From contig JAEUIB010000743.1 of the NCBI GenBank assembly GCA_016795255.1, positions 1 to 13,338 of the forward strand: 13,338 nt of DNA, in the 5' to 3' direction. Position 1 is the stretch's first letter; each line of letters begins with the position of its first letter. The notes under the pieces are model-generated. The model saw only the letters and a program-made list of their open reading frames with translations. It was not told the DNA's origin and made no database searches. Made by a program: the position numbers and the translations under genes. The stretch is from Planctomycetota bacterium (lineage in GTDB: Bacteria; Planctomycetota; B15-G4; JADJEK01). Shown one piece after another: positions 6,206 through 13,338 of this stretch.

Positions 6206-7413
6206 ACGGTCGCAAGCGCGTGTGGGCGGACATCGACCTCGACGCGATCTCGCACAACCTCGGCGTGATCCGCTCGCGCATCCGCGAGGGCGGCAAGATC
6301 ATGCTCGTCAGCAAGGCCGACGCGTACGGGCACGGAGTGATCCCGATCGCGCGCCACGTGCTGTCGCGCAACGAGGTCGCCGCGTTCGGCGTCGGCGATT
6401 CGGAAGAAGCGCTCGAACTGCGTGAGGCCGGCATCGACGCGCCGATCCTGATCCTCGGCGCGATCGTCGAGGACGAGGACGAGCTCGTCGTCGCCAACGA
6501 CATCGCGATCTGCGCGCATTCGATGTCGCGCATCCGACAGCTCGAGCGCGAGGCGCGCCGCCAAGGCCGCAAGTGCCGGATCCACATCATGGTCGACACC
6601 GGCATGGGCCGCCTCGGACCGTTCGCCGACAAGGCGCTCGAGCTGGCGCAGGTCGTCGTCGACTCGGAATGGCTGACGCTCGAAGGCGTGGCCACGCACT
6701 TCTCGAGCAGCCAGAACGTCGACGATCCGTTCACGCAGCTCCAAGCGCGTCGGTTCGACGAGTTCCGGGACCGACTGATCGCGTCGGGTGTCCCGGTGCC
6801 GGTGTTCCACGCGGCGAACTCGGGCGCGGTGCTGTTCGAGGACGGCGCGACGCACGACCTCGTGCGCGTCGGCGCCGCCGCGTACGGGATGATCGACCGC
6901 AAGAAGCCGGGCGCCGAGACGCTGCGCCCCGCGCTCGCGCTGCGCACGCAGATCATCTACTTGAAGGACGTGCCGCCCGGCACGCCGATCTCCTACAACC
7001 GCATGTACACGACGCCGAAGAAGACGCGGATCGCGACGCTACCGATCGGCTACAACGACGGCCTGCGCTACGCGCTGTCGAATCGGTGGTCCGTGCTCGT
7101 CAACGGGCAGAAAGCGCCGATCGTCGGCGCGATCTCGATGGACTACTGCATGGTCGACGTCGGCCATCTGCCGAACGTGCGCGCCGGCGACGTCTGCACG
7201 CTGATCGGGCGCGACGGCGACCAGGAGCTGACCGTCACCGACTGGGCCGACGCGCTGAGGACGGTGCCCTACGAAGTCACCACCGGACTCGGCCGCCGCG
7301 TCAAACGCATCCATCGGCCCGAGCGTTGTCGGCCCTCGTTGGCCGTGCGCAGCACGCGGACGTCGACGACGCCGCCGCGCACGGATCAGGAACGGGCGGC
7401 CGAGGTCTCGTGA
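6202..7413 (+). CDS. alr: Alanine racemase
   Basis: Alr is a PLP enzyme that converts L-alanine to D-alanine for the peptidoglycan stem peptide. The 403-residue protein shows the N-terminal barrel start WADIDLDAISHN, the PLP lysine K38 in SKADAYGHG, H166 in VATHFSSS, R137 in DTGMGRLG and R222 in DLVRVG. The second catalytic base, Y265, lies in ISYNRMY, with Y284 in GYNDG and M312 in SMDY. These match the residues known from Geobacillus Alr almost position for position, so it should be active. The C-terminal core ends at PYEVTTGLGRRVKR (357-369). A basic, Thr/Arg-rich tail of about 33 residues then follows, which is unusual and probably disordered. It overlaps tsaB by four bases and stops eight bases before the AsmA-like gene. 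Orthologues are often linked to tsaE or tsaB, so the pairing is ordinary. Confidence 0.97.
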   Translation: MNGRKRVWADIDLDAISHNLGVIRSRIREGGKIMLVSKADAYGHGVIPIARHVLSRNEVAAFGVGDSEEALELREAGIDAPILILGAIVEDEDELVVANDIAICAHSMSRIRQLEREARRQGRKCRIHIMVDTGMGRLGPFADKALELAQVVVDSEWLTLEGVATHFSSSQNVDDPFTQLQARRFDEFRDRLIASGVPVPVFHAANSGAVLFEDGATHDLVRVGAAAYGMIDRKKPGAETLRPALALRTQIIYLKDVPPGTPISYNRMYTTPKKTRIATLPIGYNDGLRYALSNRWSVLVNGQKAPIVGAISMDYCMVDVGHLPNVRAGDVCTLIGRDGDQELTVTDWADALRTVPYEVTTGLGRRVKRIHRPERCRPSLAVRSTRTSTTPPRTDQERAAEVS

Positions 7414-7421
7414 TCGCCTGA

Positions 7422-10400
7422 ATGCGCCGGCTGCGGAACGTCTTCCTCGCGCTGCTGCTCGTGCTCGGCCTCGGCTGGGCCGGGCTCTTGCTGCTCGATC
7501 GCAGCGGCTTCCTCGAGCGCCGCGTCCGTGCCGCGATCCAGGAGTTCGTCGGCGGTGACGTCCGGGTCGGCGACGTCGACCTCGTGTGGTCGAAGCTCAC
7601 GCTGTCGGTCAACGACGTCGCGCTCGGCGAGAACGCGTCGGAACCGGCGCTCCTGTCGATCCCGCGGTTCGACGTCCACGCGCCGTTCCACGTCACGTCG
7701 GACGGCAAGGCGATCCCCGAAGCGTTGACCGTCACGCGTCCCGCGCTGACGCTGATCGAGCGCGCCGACGGCTCGTTCTCGCCGCTGCATCTCGTGCGCT
7801 CGGTCGGCAAGTTCGAGTTCGCGCCGGCGGTCAGCATCGTCGACGGCACGCTGACGCTGCGCGGCGACGGGCCGCTGCAGACGATGCTCGGCCGCCTGCT
7901 GCGCGACGACCTCGAGCGCCACCTGTCCGACGTCGACCTCTCGACCTACCCGTTGCCGGCGCCGGCGGCGGATCTGCTCGCGTTCTCGGGCCAATTGGAT
8001 GTGCCGATCGGACTGCCGATCCGCGTGTCCGGCAGCATGGACCGCCAGAACCGCATCCGCGCGCAGGCGTCGATCTCGAACGTCGATCTCGGACGCGCGG
8101 ACCTGCGCCAGGCGCTGAAGCCGGAATGGCGCGAGTGGCTCGACCGGCACGTGCGCGAGGGGCGGTTCGGACTCGATCTCGAGTTCGGCGACGGCGTCGG
8201 CCTGCGTGGAATCCATGCCCGGGTCCGCGCGGACGGATTCCGCGTCGAGCATCCGGCGGTGTCGATTCCGTTGGCCGGCGTTTCCGGCGAAGCGGAGTTC
8301 GACGGCACGCAACTGCGCGTGTTGAACGTCCGCGCGCGCGACGGCGACGCCGCGCTGACGGCGGACCTGATCGTCGACGACGTCGCGACCGGCGCGTTGC
8401 GCGCGACGGTCCGCGGCGAGGGGCTCGCGTTCGAGAGCGGACTGGTCGCGTCGCTGACCGATCCGGACGTGCGGCGCATCATCGCGGACTACGGGCCGCA
8501 GGGAACGTTCGACCTGTTCGTCGACCTCACGCGCAAGGCCGGTGGCGAACTCCGCACCGCGTGGCGGGCCGTGCCGCGTCCGGACGCCAGCGCGTCGTTC
8601 ATCGGCCATCTGCGCTCGAACGGGCGATTCGTCGGCTTCCCGTACCGGCTGCACGGATTGACCGGCGAGATCTCGGGCAACGGCGGTCACGTCGACATCC
8701 AGCGGATCACCGGCCGGCACAACGGCGGCGACTTCGCGGTCGTCGAGGGCTTCGTCGATACGCGTCCCGAAGGCACCGCGTTCGAGATCAACGTCCGCGC
8801 GACGCAGGCGCCGTTCGACAAGACGCTGCGCGACGCGCTCGACGTCGTGAAGCCCGGCGTCGGCTCGCTGGTCGACTCGTTCCATCCCGAGGGTAAGGTC
8901 GACCTGTTCGTGTCGGTCACGGCGTCGCATCGGCAGGTCGGCGCTCACGTGCGCGGCGATGTCAAGACGCGCGGCTCGAAGATGCGCTACGACGTGTTCC
9001 CGTACACGCTCGACGACGTCACCGGCCACGTGCAGTTCGACGACGACGTCTACACCGTCCACGGTCTCGAGGGCCGGCACGGGAACGGCACGGTGCGGGT
9101 CAGCGGCACGATCACGCAGGTCGGCGCCGACGACGTCGCGCTCGATCTGCGGATCGCGGCGCGTTCGATCGAAGTCGACGACGAGTTGCGCTCGGCGGTC
9201 GCCGCGATCGCGCCGGAGGCTGCCGACGCGTTCCAGTGGCTGCAGCCCGCCGGTCCGTTCGACCTCGATCTCGAGCTGAAGAAGGCCGCCGGCGAGAAGG
9301 GGCGGTTCAAGGCGCTGCTGACGCCGCGCGGTGCGCGGATCGTCCCGATCTGGCTGCCGGTGCCGCTCGAAGGAGTCGTCGGCCAGGCGGAGTTCGGAAC
9401 GCTGCATGACGATCCGAACGACGATCGCTTCTGGCTCGAGCTGAACTCGCTGCGCGCGAACAAGGGCGACGCGACGCTCGTCTGCCGCGCGCGCTTCGAG
9501 GACGGCAAGGCGCCGTGGCTCGAGCTGACCGGCGAGGACGTGCTGGTCGACGCCGACTTCCGCGCCCGCATCCGCGAGGCCGCCGCGTCGGTGGAAGGCG
9601 AGCGCGCGCGCGTCGCGGGCTTGCTCGACCACCTCGCGCCGAACGGCCGCATTTCGTTCCGCTACGGCCGTGACGGCGACGTCCGCGAGCGCTTGTCGCT
9701 GCGATTGAACGGCGTCGACGGTCGCCTCGGCGCCCTCGCAGACGCCGAACTCCACGACCTGCATGGCACGGCGATCGCCGACCTGCTCGCGCGCAGCGTC
9801 GTGCTGACCGACGTCGAGGGCACGATCGGCGCCACGCACGCGCCGTTCTCGATCCAGGCGGCACGGTTCGACGTCAAGGGCCCCGCGGTCGAGGTCGTCG
9901 CCGACGGCGTCCGCGTGCAGGACCTCGAACTCGACGAGCGCGCGATGCCGCTGCTCGGCGAGACGTTCTCGAAGCTGGCGGCCGTGACGAAGCCGAAGGG
10001 CCAGATCGACGTCACGCTGAACACGCTGAAGTTCACGGCGCCGCTCGAAGCCGGCGTCGAACCGCCGGAACCGCAGTTCGAAGGCGAGATCGCGTTCCGC
10101 AACTGCGCGCTGACCGGCGCGTTGCGCGTCAAGGACGTGTCGGGGCGGTTGTCGCTGCAGCAGCGGACCGCCGTCGACGGCGTGCGCCTCCTCGGTTCGA
10201 TCCAGGACCTCGCGTTCGAGCTCGCGGGGTTCCGCCTCGAGCATCTGGCGGCCGAGGTCGTCGCCCACGGCGGCGGATTCGAAGTCCGCGGTTTGGCCGG
10301 CGATCTCGCCGGCGGCTCGTTCCCCGCGGCCGGCAACTGGCTGCGCATCGGCGGCGACGATGCGTCGTCGTTCGACGGCCGCATCGAGCTGAACGGCGCC

Positions 10401-10970
10401 GATCTGCGCGAGCTGCTGCTGCTGCGCGGCGGGACCGCCGAAGGCATCGAGGGGCGCGTGTCGATGCACGTCGCGTTCAGCGGCGACACCGCGTCGCGCT
10501 CGGGCATCCGTGGCGGCGGTCGCATCGACGTCGAGTCCGGACGCCTGTGGGACCTGCCGATCTTCGCGACGCTGTACCGGGTCAGCCTCGGCCGCGTGTT
10601 CGGCGAGACCGGCAAGCCGGTGTTCGAATCGGGCTTCGTCGAGTTCGAGCTGCGCCGCGGCGACGTCGTGCTGAACGAGGTCAAGTTCACCGGACCGCTG
10701 CTGTCGGTCGAAGGGCGAGGCGTCGCCGGCCCGACCGGCGTCGACGTGCTCGTCGCGCCGAAGGTCGTCGAAGCCGATCTGCCCGTGGTGTCGCCGGTGC
10801 TCGACTTCTTGAAGCGCCGCGTCATCAGCTATCGCATCTTCGGGCCGTGGGCCCGGCCGCGCGTCGCGTACTGGAACGATGCGGTCGACATCTTCTCGAC
10901 CGACGAGGACGTCACGCAGATGGCGCGTCTGCCGCCGCGGCGGCTGCGCGACTGGAACGAGAGATTCTGA
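7422..10970 (+). CDS. AsmA/YhdP-like repeat protein, probable inter-membrane lipid transfer
   Basis: This 1182-residue protein has a basic N-terminus (MRRLRN) and one hydrophobic helix at about 7-25, so it should be anchored in the inner membrane with the rest in the periplasm. The start of the soluble part (GDVRVGDVDLVWSKLTLSV, 45-63) and the C-terminal region around 1028-1102 (GGGRIDVESGRLWDLPIF and following) look like AsmA-family and DUF3971-type sequence. A signature of the form P/E-x-G-x-x-D-L, a strand opener, recurs at Gly 247, 361, 491, 611, 742, 860 and 1011, spaced about 114-151 residues. Each is followed by a xGxxxF and GRHGxG-like segment. That periodicity fits the repeating beta-groove modules of bridge-like lipid transporters such as YhdP and TamB. 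No catalytic residues are seen. The ATG at 7422 has no good ribosome-binding site (GAGGT ends 15 bases upstream), so coupling to alr is likely. The family call is confident; the exact subfamily and cargo are inference. Confidence 0.83.
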   Translation: MRRLRNVFLALLLVLGLGWAGLLLLDRSGFLERRVRAAIQEFVGGDVRVGDVDLVWSKLTLSVNDVALGENASEPALLSIPRFDVHAPFHVTSDGKAIPEALTVTRPALTLIERADGSFSPLHLVRSVGKFEFAPAVSIVDGTLTLRGDGPLQTMLGRLLRDDLERHLSDVDLSTYPLPAPAADLLAFSGQLDVPIGLPIRVSGSMDRQNRIRAQASISNVDLGRADLRQALKPEWREWLDRHVREGRFGLDLEFGDGVGLRGIHARVRADGFRVEHPAVSIPLAGVSGEAEFDGTQLRVLNVRARDGDAALTADLIVDDVATGALRATVRGEGLAFESGLVASLTDPDVRRIIADYGPQGTFDLFVDLTRKAGGELRTAWRAVPRPDASASFIGHLRSNGRFVGFPYRLHGLTGEISGNGGHVDIQRITGRHNGGDFAVVEGFVDTRPEGTAFEINVRATQAPFDKTLRDALDVVKPGVGSLVDSFHPEGKVDLFVSVTASHRQVGAHVRGDVKTRGSKMRYDVFPYTLDDVTGHVQFDDDVYTVHGLEGRHGNGTVRVSGTITQVGADDVALDLRIAARSIEVDDELRSAVAAIAPEAADAFQWLQPAGPFDLDLELKKAAGEKGRFKALLTPRGARIVPIWLPVPLEGVVGQAEFGTLHDDPNDDRFWLELNSLRANKGDATLVCRARFEDGKAPWLELTGEDVLVDADFRARIREAAASVEGERARVAGLLDHLAPNGRISFRYGRDGDVRERLSLRLNGVDGRLGALADAELHDLHGTAIADLLARSVVLTDVEGTIGATHAPFSIQAARFDVKGPAVEVVADGVRVQDLELDERAMPLLGETFSKLAAVTKPKGQIDVTLNTLKFTAPLEAGVEPPEPQFEGEIAFRNCALTGALRVKDVSGRLSLQQRTAVDGVRLLGSIQDLAFELAGFRLEHLAAEVVAHGGGFEVRGLAGDLAGGSFPAAGNWLRIGGDDASSFDGRIELNGADLRELLLLRGGTAEGIEGRVSMHVAFSGDTASRSGIRGGGRIDVESGRLWDLPIFATLYRVSLGRVFGETGKPVFESGFVEFELRRGDVVLNEVKFTGPLLSVEGRGVAGPTGVDVLVAPKVVEADLPVVSPVLDFLKRRVISYRIFGPWARPRVAYWNDAVDIFSTDEDVTQMARLPPRRLRDWNERF

Positions 10971-10974
10971 GCGC

Positions 10975-12048
10975 ATGGAACACGCCGTCATCATGGCCGG
11001 GGGCTCCGGCACGCGTTTCTGGCCGAAGAGCCGCGCCCGCTTGCCGAAGCAACTGCTGTCGCTGGTCACCGGCAAGCCGCTGCTCGTCGACACGGTCGAG
11101 CGTCTCGACGGCCTGTTCGCGCGCGAGCGCGTCCGCGTCGTCACGAACGCCGCGTACGCCGACGCCAGCCGCGCGTTGCTGGACGGCGTGCCGGCGCAGA
11201 ACGTCGTCGCCGAGCCGTGCGGGCGCGACACCGCGGCCTGCATCGCGCTGGCTGCGACGCTGATCGATCGCGACGACCCGGACGCGATCGTCTGCGTGCT
11301 GCCTGCCGACCACGTCGTGTCGCCGGCGGCGGACTTCCGGGCCGCGCTGTCGCGCGCGATCGACGTCGTGCGGAACCGGCCGGACGGGTTGCTGACGTTC
11401 GGCGTCAAGCCGACGCGCGCGGCGACCGGCTACGGCTACATCGAGCGCGGCGATCAGCTCGGTTCGTCGGGGGGCGCGCCGTTCTTCCGCGTCGCGTCGT
11501 TCCGCGAGAAGCCCGACGCCGCGACGGCGGAACGCTTCGTCGCCGACGGGCGCTTCTCGTGGAACGCCGGCGTGTTCGTGTTCCGCGCGCGGACGATGCT
11601 GCGCGCGATCCGGACGCATCTGCCGGCGCTCGCGGCCGCGGTCCCGAAGGTGGCCGACGAGTGGACGAGCACCGGCCGCATCGCCGAGGCCCACTACGCC
11701 GCGCTGCAGAAGATCTCGATCGACTACGGCGTGTTCGAGAAGGAGTCCGACGTCGTCGTCATGGAGGCGACGTTCGGCTGGGACGACGTCGGGTCGTTCG
11801 CGGCGCTCGCGCGCGTGCTGGCGCACGATGCCGGCGGGAACGCGGTCGTCGGCTCGGCCACGATGCTCGACGCGACGAACAACGTCGTGCTCGCCGACGG
11901 CGGGCATCACGTCGCGCTGCTCGGCGTCGACGGACTGGTCGTGATCCACACCGGCGACGCGACGCTCGTCTGTCGCAAGGACGACGCGGAGCGCGTGAAG
12001 GAAATGGTCGCGCGGCTGGAGCGCGAAGGTCGTCGCGAGTTGCTTTGA
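10975..12048 (+). CDS. manC: Mannose-1-phosphate guanylyltransferase (single domain)
   Basis: The enzyme makes GDP-mannose from mannose-1-phosphate and GTP for cell-surface glycans. At 357 residues it has only the nucleotidyltransferase part. Motifs include GGSGTRFWP (9-17) with Lys25 in PKQ, EPCGRDTA (80-87, usually EPxGRNTA), PADH (110-113), TGYGYI (151-156), FREKP (176-180), WNAG (196-199), ISIDYGVFEK (247-256) and GWDDVGS (268-274). FWPKSR after the glycine loop and the IDYGVFEK signature favour GDP-mannose over glucose-1-phosphate enzymes. The fused phosphomannose isomerase (cupin) domain of the longer ManC type is absent, so isomerase activity must come from another gene. The ATG at 10975 is four bases after the AsmA-like stop, with a weak GAGAG 11 bases upstream. 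Annotating it as manC is a family convention; substrate specificity is inferred from motifs. Confidence 0.92.
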   Translation: MEHAVIMAGGSGTRFWPKSRARLPKQLLSLVTGKPLLVDTVERLDGLFARERVRVVTNAAYADASRALLDGVPAQNVVAEPCGRDTAACIALAATLIDRDDPDAIVCVLPADHVVSPAADFRAALSRAIDVVRNRPDGLLTFGVKPTRAATGYGYIERGDQLGSSGGAPFFRVASFREKPDAATAERFVADGRFSWNAGVFVFRARTMLRAIRTHLPALAAAVPKVADEWTSTGRIAEAHYAALQKISIDYGVFEKESDVVVMEATFGWDDVGSFAALARVLAHDAGGNAVVGSATMLDATNNVVLADGGHHVALLGVDGLVVIHTGDATLVCRKDDAERVKEMVARLEREGRRELL

Positions 12049-12056
12049 GTCCGATC

Positions 12057-12088
12057 CGCGACCGCGCTGCGGTCGCGCGGCGTTCTTT
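12057..12088 (+). terminator. Rho-independent terminator-like hairpin after manC
   Basis: The stem CGCGACCGC (12057-12065) pairs with GCGGTCGCG (12069-12077) over nine base pairs around a three-base GCT loop. GCGGCG then TTCTTT follows, ending at 12088. The T-rich run is short and imperfect, so termination may be partial. It sits in the 39-base gap between the convergent manC and CorC-type genes. No T-rich run follows the hairpin on the minus strand, so it should act mainly on the plus-strand operon. Confidence 0.6.
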
Positions 12089-13338
12089 CAGTCGTCGTTC
12101 GCGGCGCGCGTCAGCACGCGCAGTTCGACCTTCTTGATGCGACGGTCGTCGGCGTCGACGACGCGCAGTTCGACGTTGCCGTGCGTCAGCGTCTGGCCGC
12201 GCCGCGGCATGCGCCCGAGCGTCGAGAACACGAACCCGCCGATCGTGTCGAAGTTCTCGCTCTCCGGCAGTTCGACGCCGAGTTCCTCGTTGATGACCGA
12301 GACGTGCGCGCGACCGCGGACCTCGAAGCGGTCGTGTCCGAGCTTCTTGACGTCGGGCTCGTCGGCCTCGTCGTCGTGCTCGTCGACGATGTCGCCGACG
12401 ATCTCCTCGAGCACGTCCTCGATCGTGACCAGTCCGGCCGTGCCGCCGTACTCGTCGAGCACGATCGCGATCTGCAATTGGTTCGTGCGGAACTCGGCGA
12501 GCAGCGACGTGACCTTCTTCGTCTCCGGGACGAAGTACGGCTTGCGCGCGACGTCGCGCACCGGCTCGCGGCGCAGCGTGTCCATGTCCGCGATCTGCTC
12601 GACGACGTCGCGGACGTAGAACACGCCGACGATGTGGTCGGCGTCGCCGTCGCCGACCGGAAGTCGCGAGTGACCTTCCTCGCCGGCGAGCTTCAGAGCC
12701 GCGGCGACGGTCGCGTTCGCGTCGATCCACTTCATGTCGGTGCGCGGCGTCAGCACCTCGGCGACGTCGACTTCGCGGAAGTCGACGACGTTCTGCAGGA
12801 TCTCGGCCGACGCGGTGTCGACGACGCCGTCCCGCTCGCCTTCGGCGACCGTCGCGATGATCTCCTCGGCCAGCGCGTCGCCGCGGGCGGCCTTGTCGTC
12901 GAGCCGCAGCGCGCGGGCGAGGCCGCGGCGGAACGCGAGCAGCGACACCGTGATCGGCGTCAGCACGACGCTGATCCAGTGCAGCGTCGGCAGCAGGCGG
13001 CGCAACGCGGTTTCGAAGCCGCGCAGCACCAGCGCTCGGGGCAGCAGGCGTGCCAGCGGGACCAGGAACGCGGCGGCGGCGAAGGCCGCGATCGTGACGC
13101 CGAGAGCGCGCGGTTGGCCGCGTTCGAGCGCGAGATCACCGCCGACCACGGCGAGCATCGCGACCAGCAACGCCTCGGCGGTCACCGACAGCAGCAGCGC
13201 CGCGACCTTGATGCGGTCGAGATGGTCGAGCCGTCGCTCGATGACGTCGCGTTCGGAGTCGACCTCGACGGCCTGCAGCAGCTTCCCGCGCGAGAACGTG
13301 TCCAGTCCGAACCGGACCGCACCCAGGGCGGTGGCGGC
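12088..13338 (-). CDS. CorC/HlyC-type membrane protein with CBS pair (5' end off the window)
   Basis: The visible 416 residues run from the right edge to a TGA whose complement is at 12088-12090. The frame is open at the edge, so the N-terminal start and first membrane segments are missing; the GTG at 13185 is not the likely start. Hydrophobic stretches near visible residues 44-66, 78-96 and 116-135 fit the DUF21 (CNNM) membrane domain. Two CBS motifs follow, the first beginning with VLTPRTDMKW (about 196) and the second with DEYGGTAGLVTIEDVLEEI (about 295-313). The C-terminal FEVRGRAHVSVINEELG to VELRV region is a CorC_HlyC domain. The family binds nucleotides at CBS domains and is linked to Mg2+ efflux or tolerance; in this organism that role is inferred. 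It is transcribed convergently to the operon and ends inside the terminator's T-run. High GC and codon use match the neighbours. Confidence 0.92.
   Translation of the reverse strand, partial: AATALGAVRFGLDTFSRGKLLQAVEVDSERDVIERRLDHLDRIKVAALLLSVTAEALLVAMLAVVGGDLALERGQPRALGVTIAAFAAAAFLVPLARLLPRALVLRGFETALRRLLPTLHWISVVLTPITVSLLAFRRGLARALRLDDKAARGDALAEEIIATVAEGERDGVVDTASAEILQNVVDFREVDVAEVLTPRTDMKWIDANATVAAALKLAGEEGHSRLPVGDGDADHIVGVFYVRDVVEQIADMDTLRREPVRDVARKPYFVPETKKVTSLLAEFRTNQLQIAIVLDEYGGTAGLVTIEDVLEEIVGDIVDEHDDEADEPDVKKLGHDRFEVRGRAHVSVINEELGVELPESENFDTIGGFVFSTLGRMPRRGQTLTHGNVELRVVDADDRRIKKVELRVLTRAANDD

Noticed and set aside
7386..11408. A 1340-residue open frame on the minus strand opposite the AsmA-like gene and manC
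   Set aside because: Its translation is Arg-, Asp- and Ala-rich with no recognisable domain or motif, and it spans three plus-strand genes that carry clear family motifs or architecture. Long antisense frames are expected in GC-rich DNA, where stop codons are rare in complementary frames.
12049..13338. CorC-type gene starting at the GTG at 13185
   Set aside because: The frame stays open to the window edge with family-like sequence (SRGKLLQAVEVDSE and a hydrophobic helix), so the true start is outside the window and the GTG is internal.
1..13338. tRNA, rRNA, insertion sequence, CRISPR, prophage or toxin-antitoxin signals
   Set aside because: No cloverleaf-like or rRNA-like segment, transposase, direct-repeat array or terminal inverted repeats were seen by eye. 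All space over 50 bases without a gene is the 549-670 gap.

Overview
The window is very GC-rich, gene-dense bacterial chromosome with a strong G/C third-codon bias. It holds nine protein-coding genes. Two are cut by the window edges (a minus-strand gene at the left, a minus-strand CorC-type gene at the right). I see no RNA genes, insertion sequences, CRISPR arrays or phage genes. A large AsmA/YhdP-type protein points to a diderm (outer-membrane) bacterium. The folP-cdaA-cdaR-glmM order and the base composition would fit Planctomycetota or Myxococcota, but this is inference and no taxonomic marker gene is present.

Layout: 1-548 (minus) is the N-terminal part of an uncharacterised protein that I associate tentatively with the DUF6687 family. 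The 122-base gap 549-670 has an AT-rich, near-palindromic TTGTATAA at 557-564, which could act as overlapping -10 elements for both divergent directions. From about 671 to 12048 seven plus-strand genes are packed head to tail: folP (dihydropteroate synthase with a long N-terminal extension), cdaA (diadenylate cyclase with a repetitive C-terminal tail), cdaR (YbbR-domain regulator), glmM (phosphoglucosamine mutase), tsaB (tRNA t6A factor), alr (alanine racemase), a 1182-residue AsmA-like protein, and a single-domain mannose-1-phosphate guanylyltransferase. Most junctions overlap or are separated by only a few bases, so this looks like one transcription unit. A hairpin with a short T-rich run at 12057-12088 probably ends it. 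The convergent CorC-type CBS-domain membrane protein follows at 12088-13338.

Functionally the operon joins c-di-AMP signalling (CdaA with its membrane regulator CdaR) to precursor supply for the envelope. GlmM leads to UDP-GlcNAc, Alr makes D-alanine for peptidoglycan, the guanylyltransferase makes GDP-mannose for glycans, and the AsmA-like protein probably moves lipids between membranes. FolP and TsaB are housekeeping passengers tied to growth. Most genes are well-known families. The less ordinary parts are the 9-residue repeat tail on CdaA, the FolP extension, the seven regularly spaced modules of the AsmA-like protein, the possibly leaderless divergent gene with a DHH-like aspartate motif, and the merging of the cda cluster with tsaB-alr-AsmA-manC.
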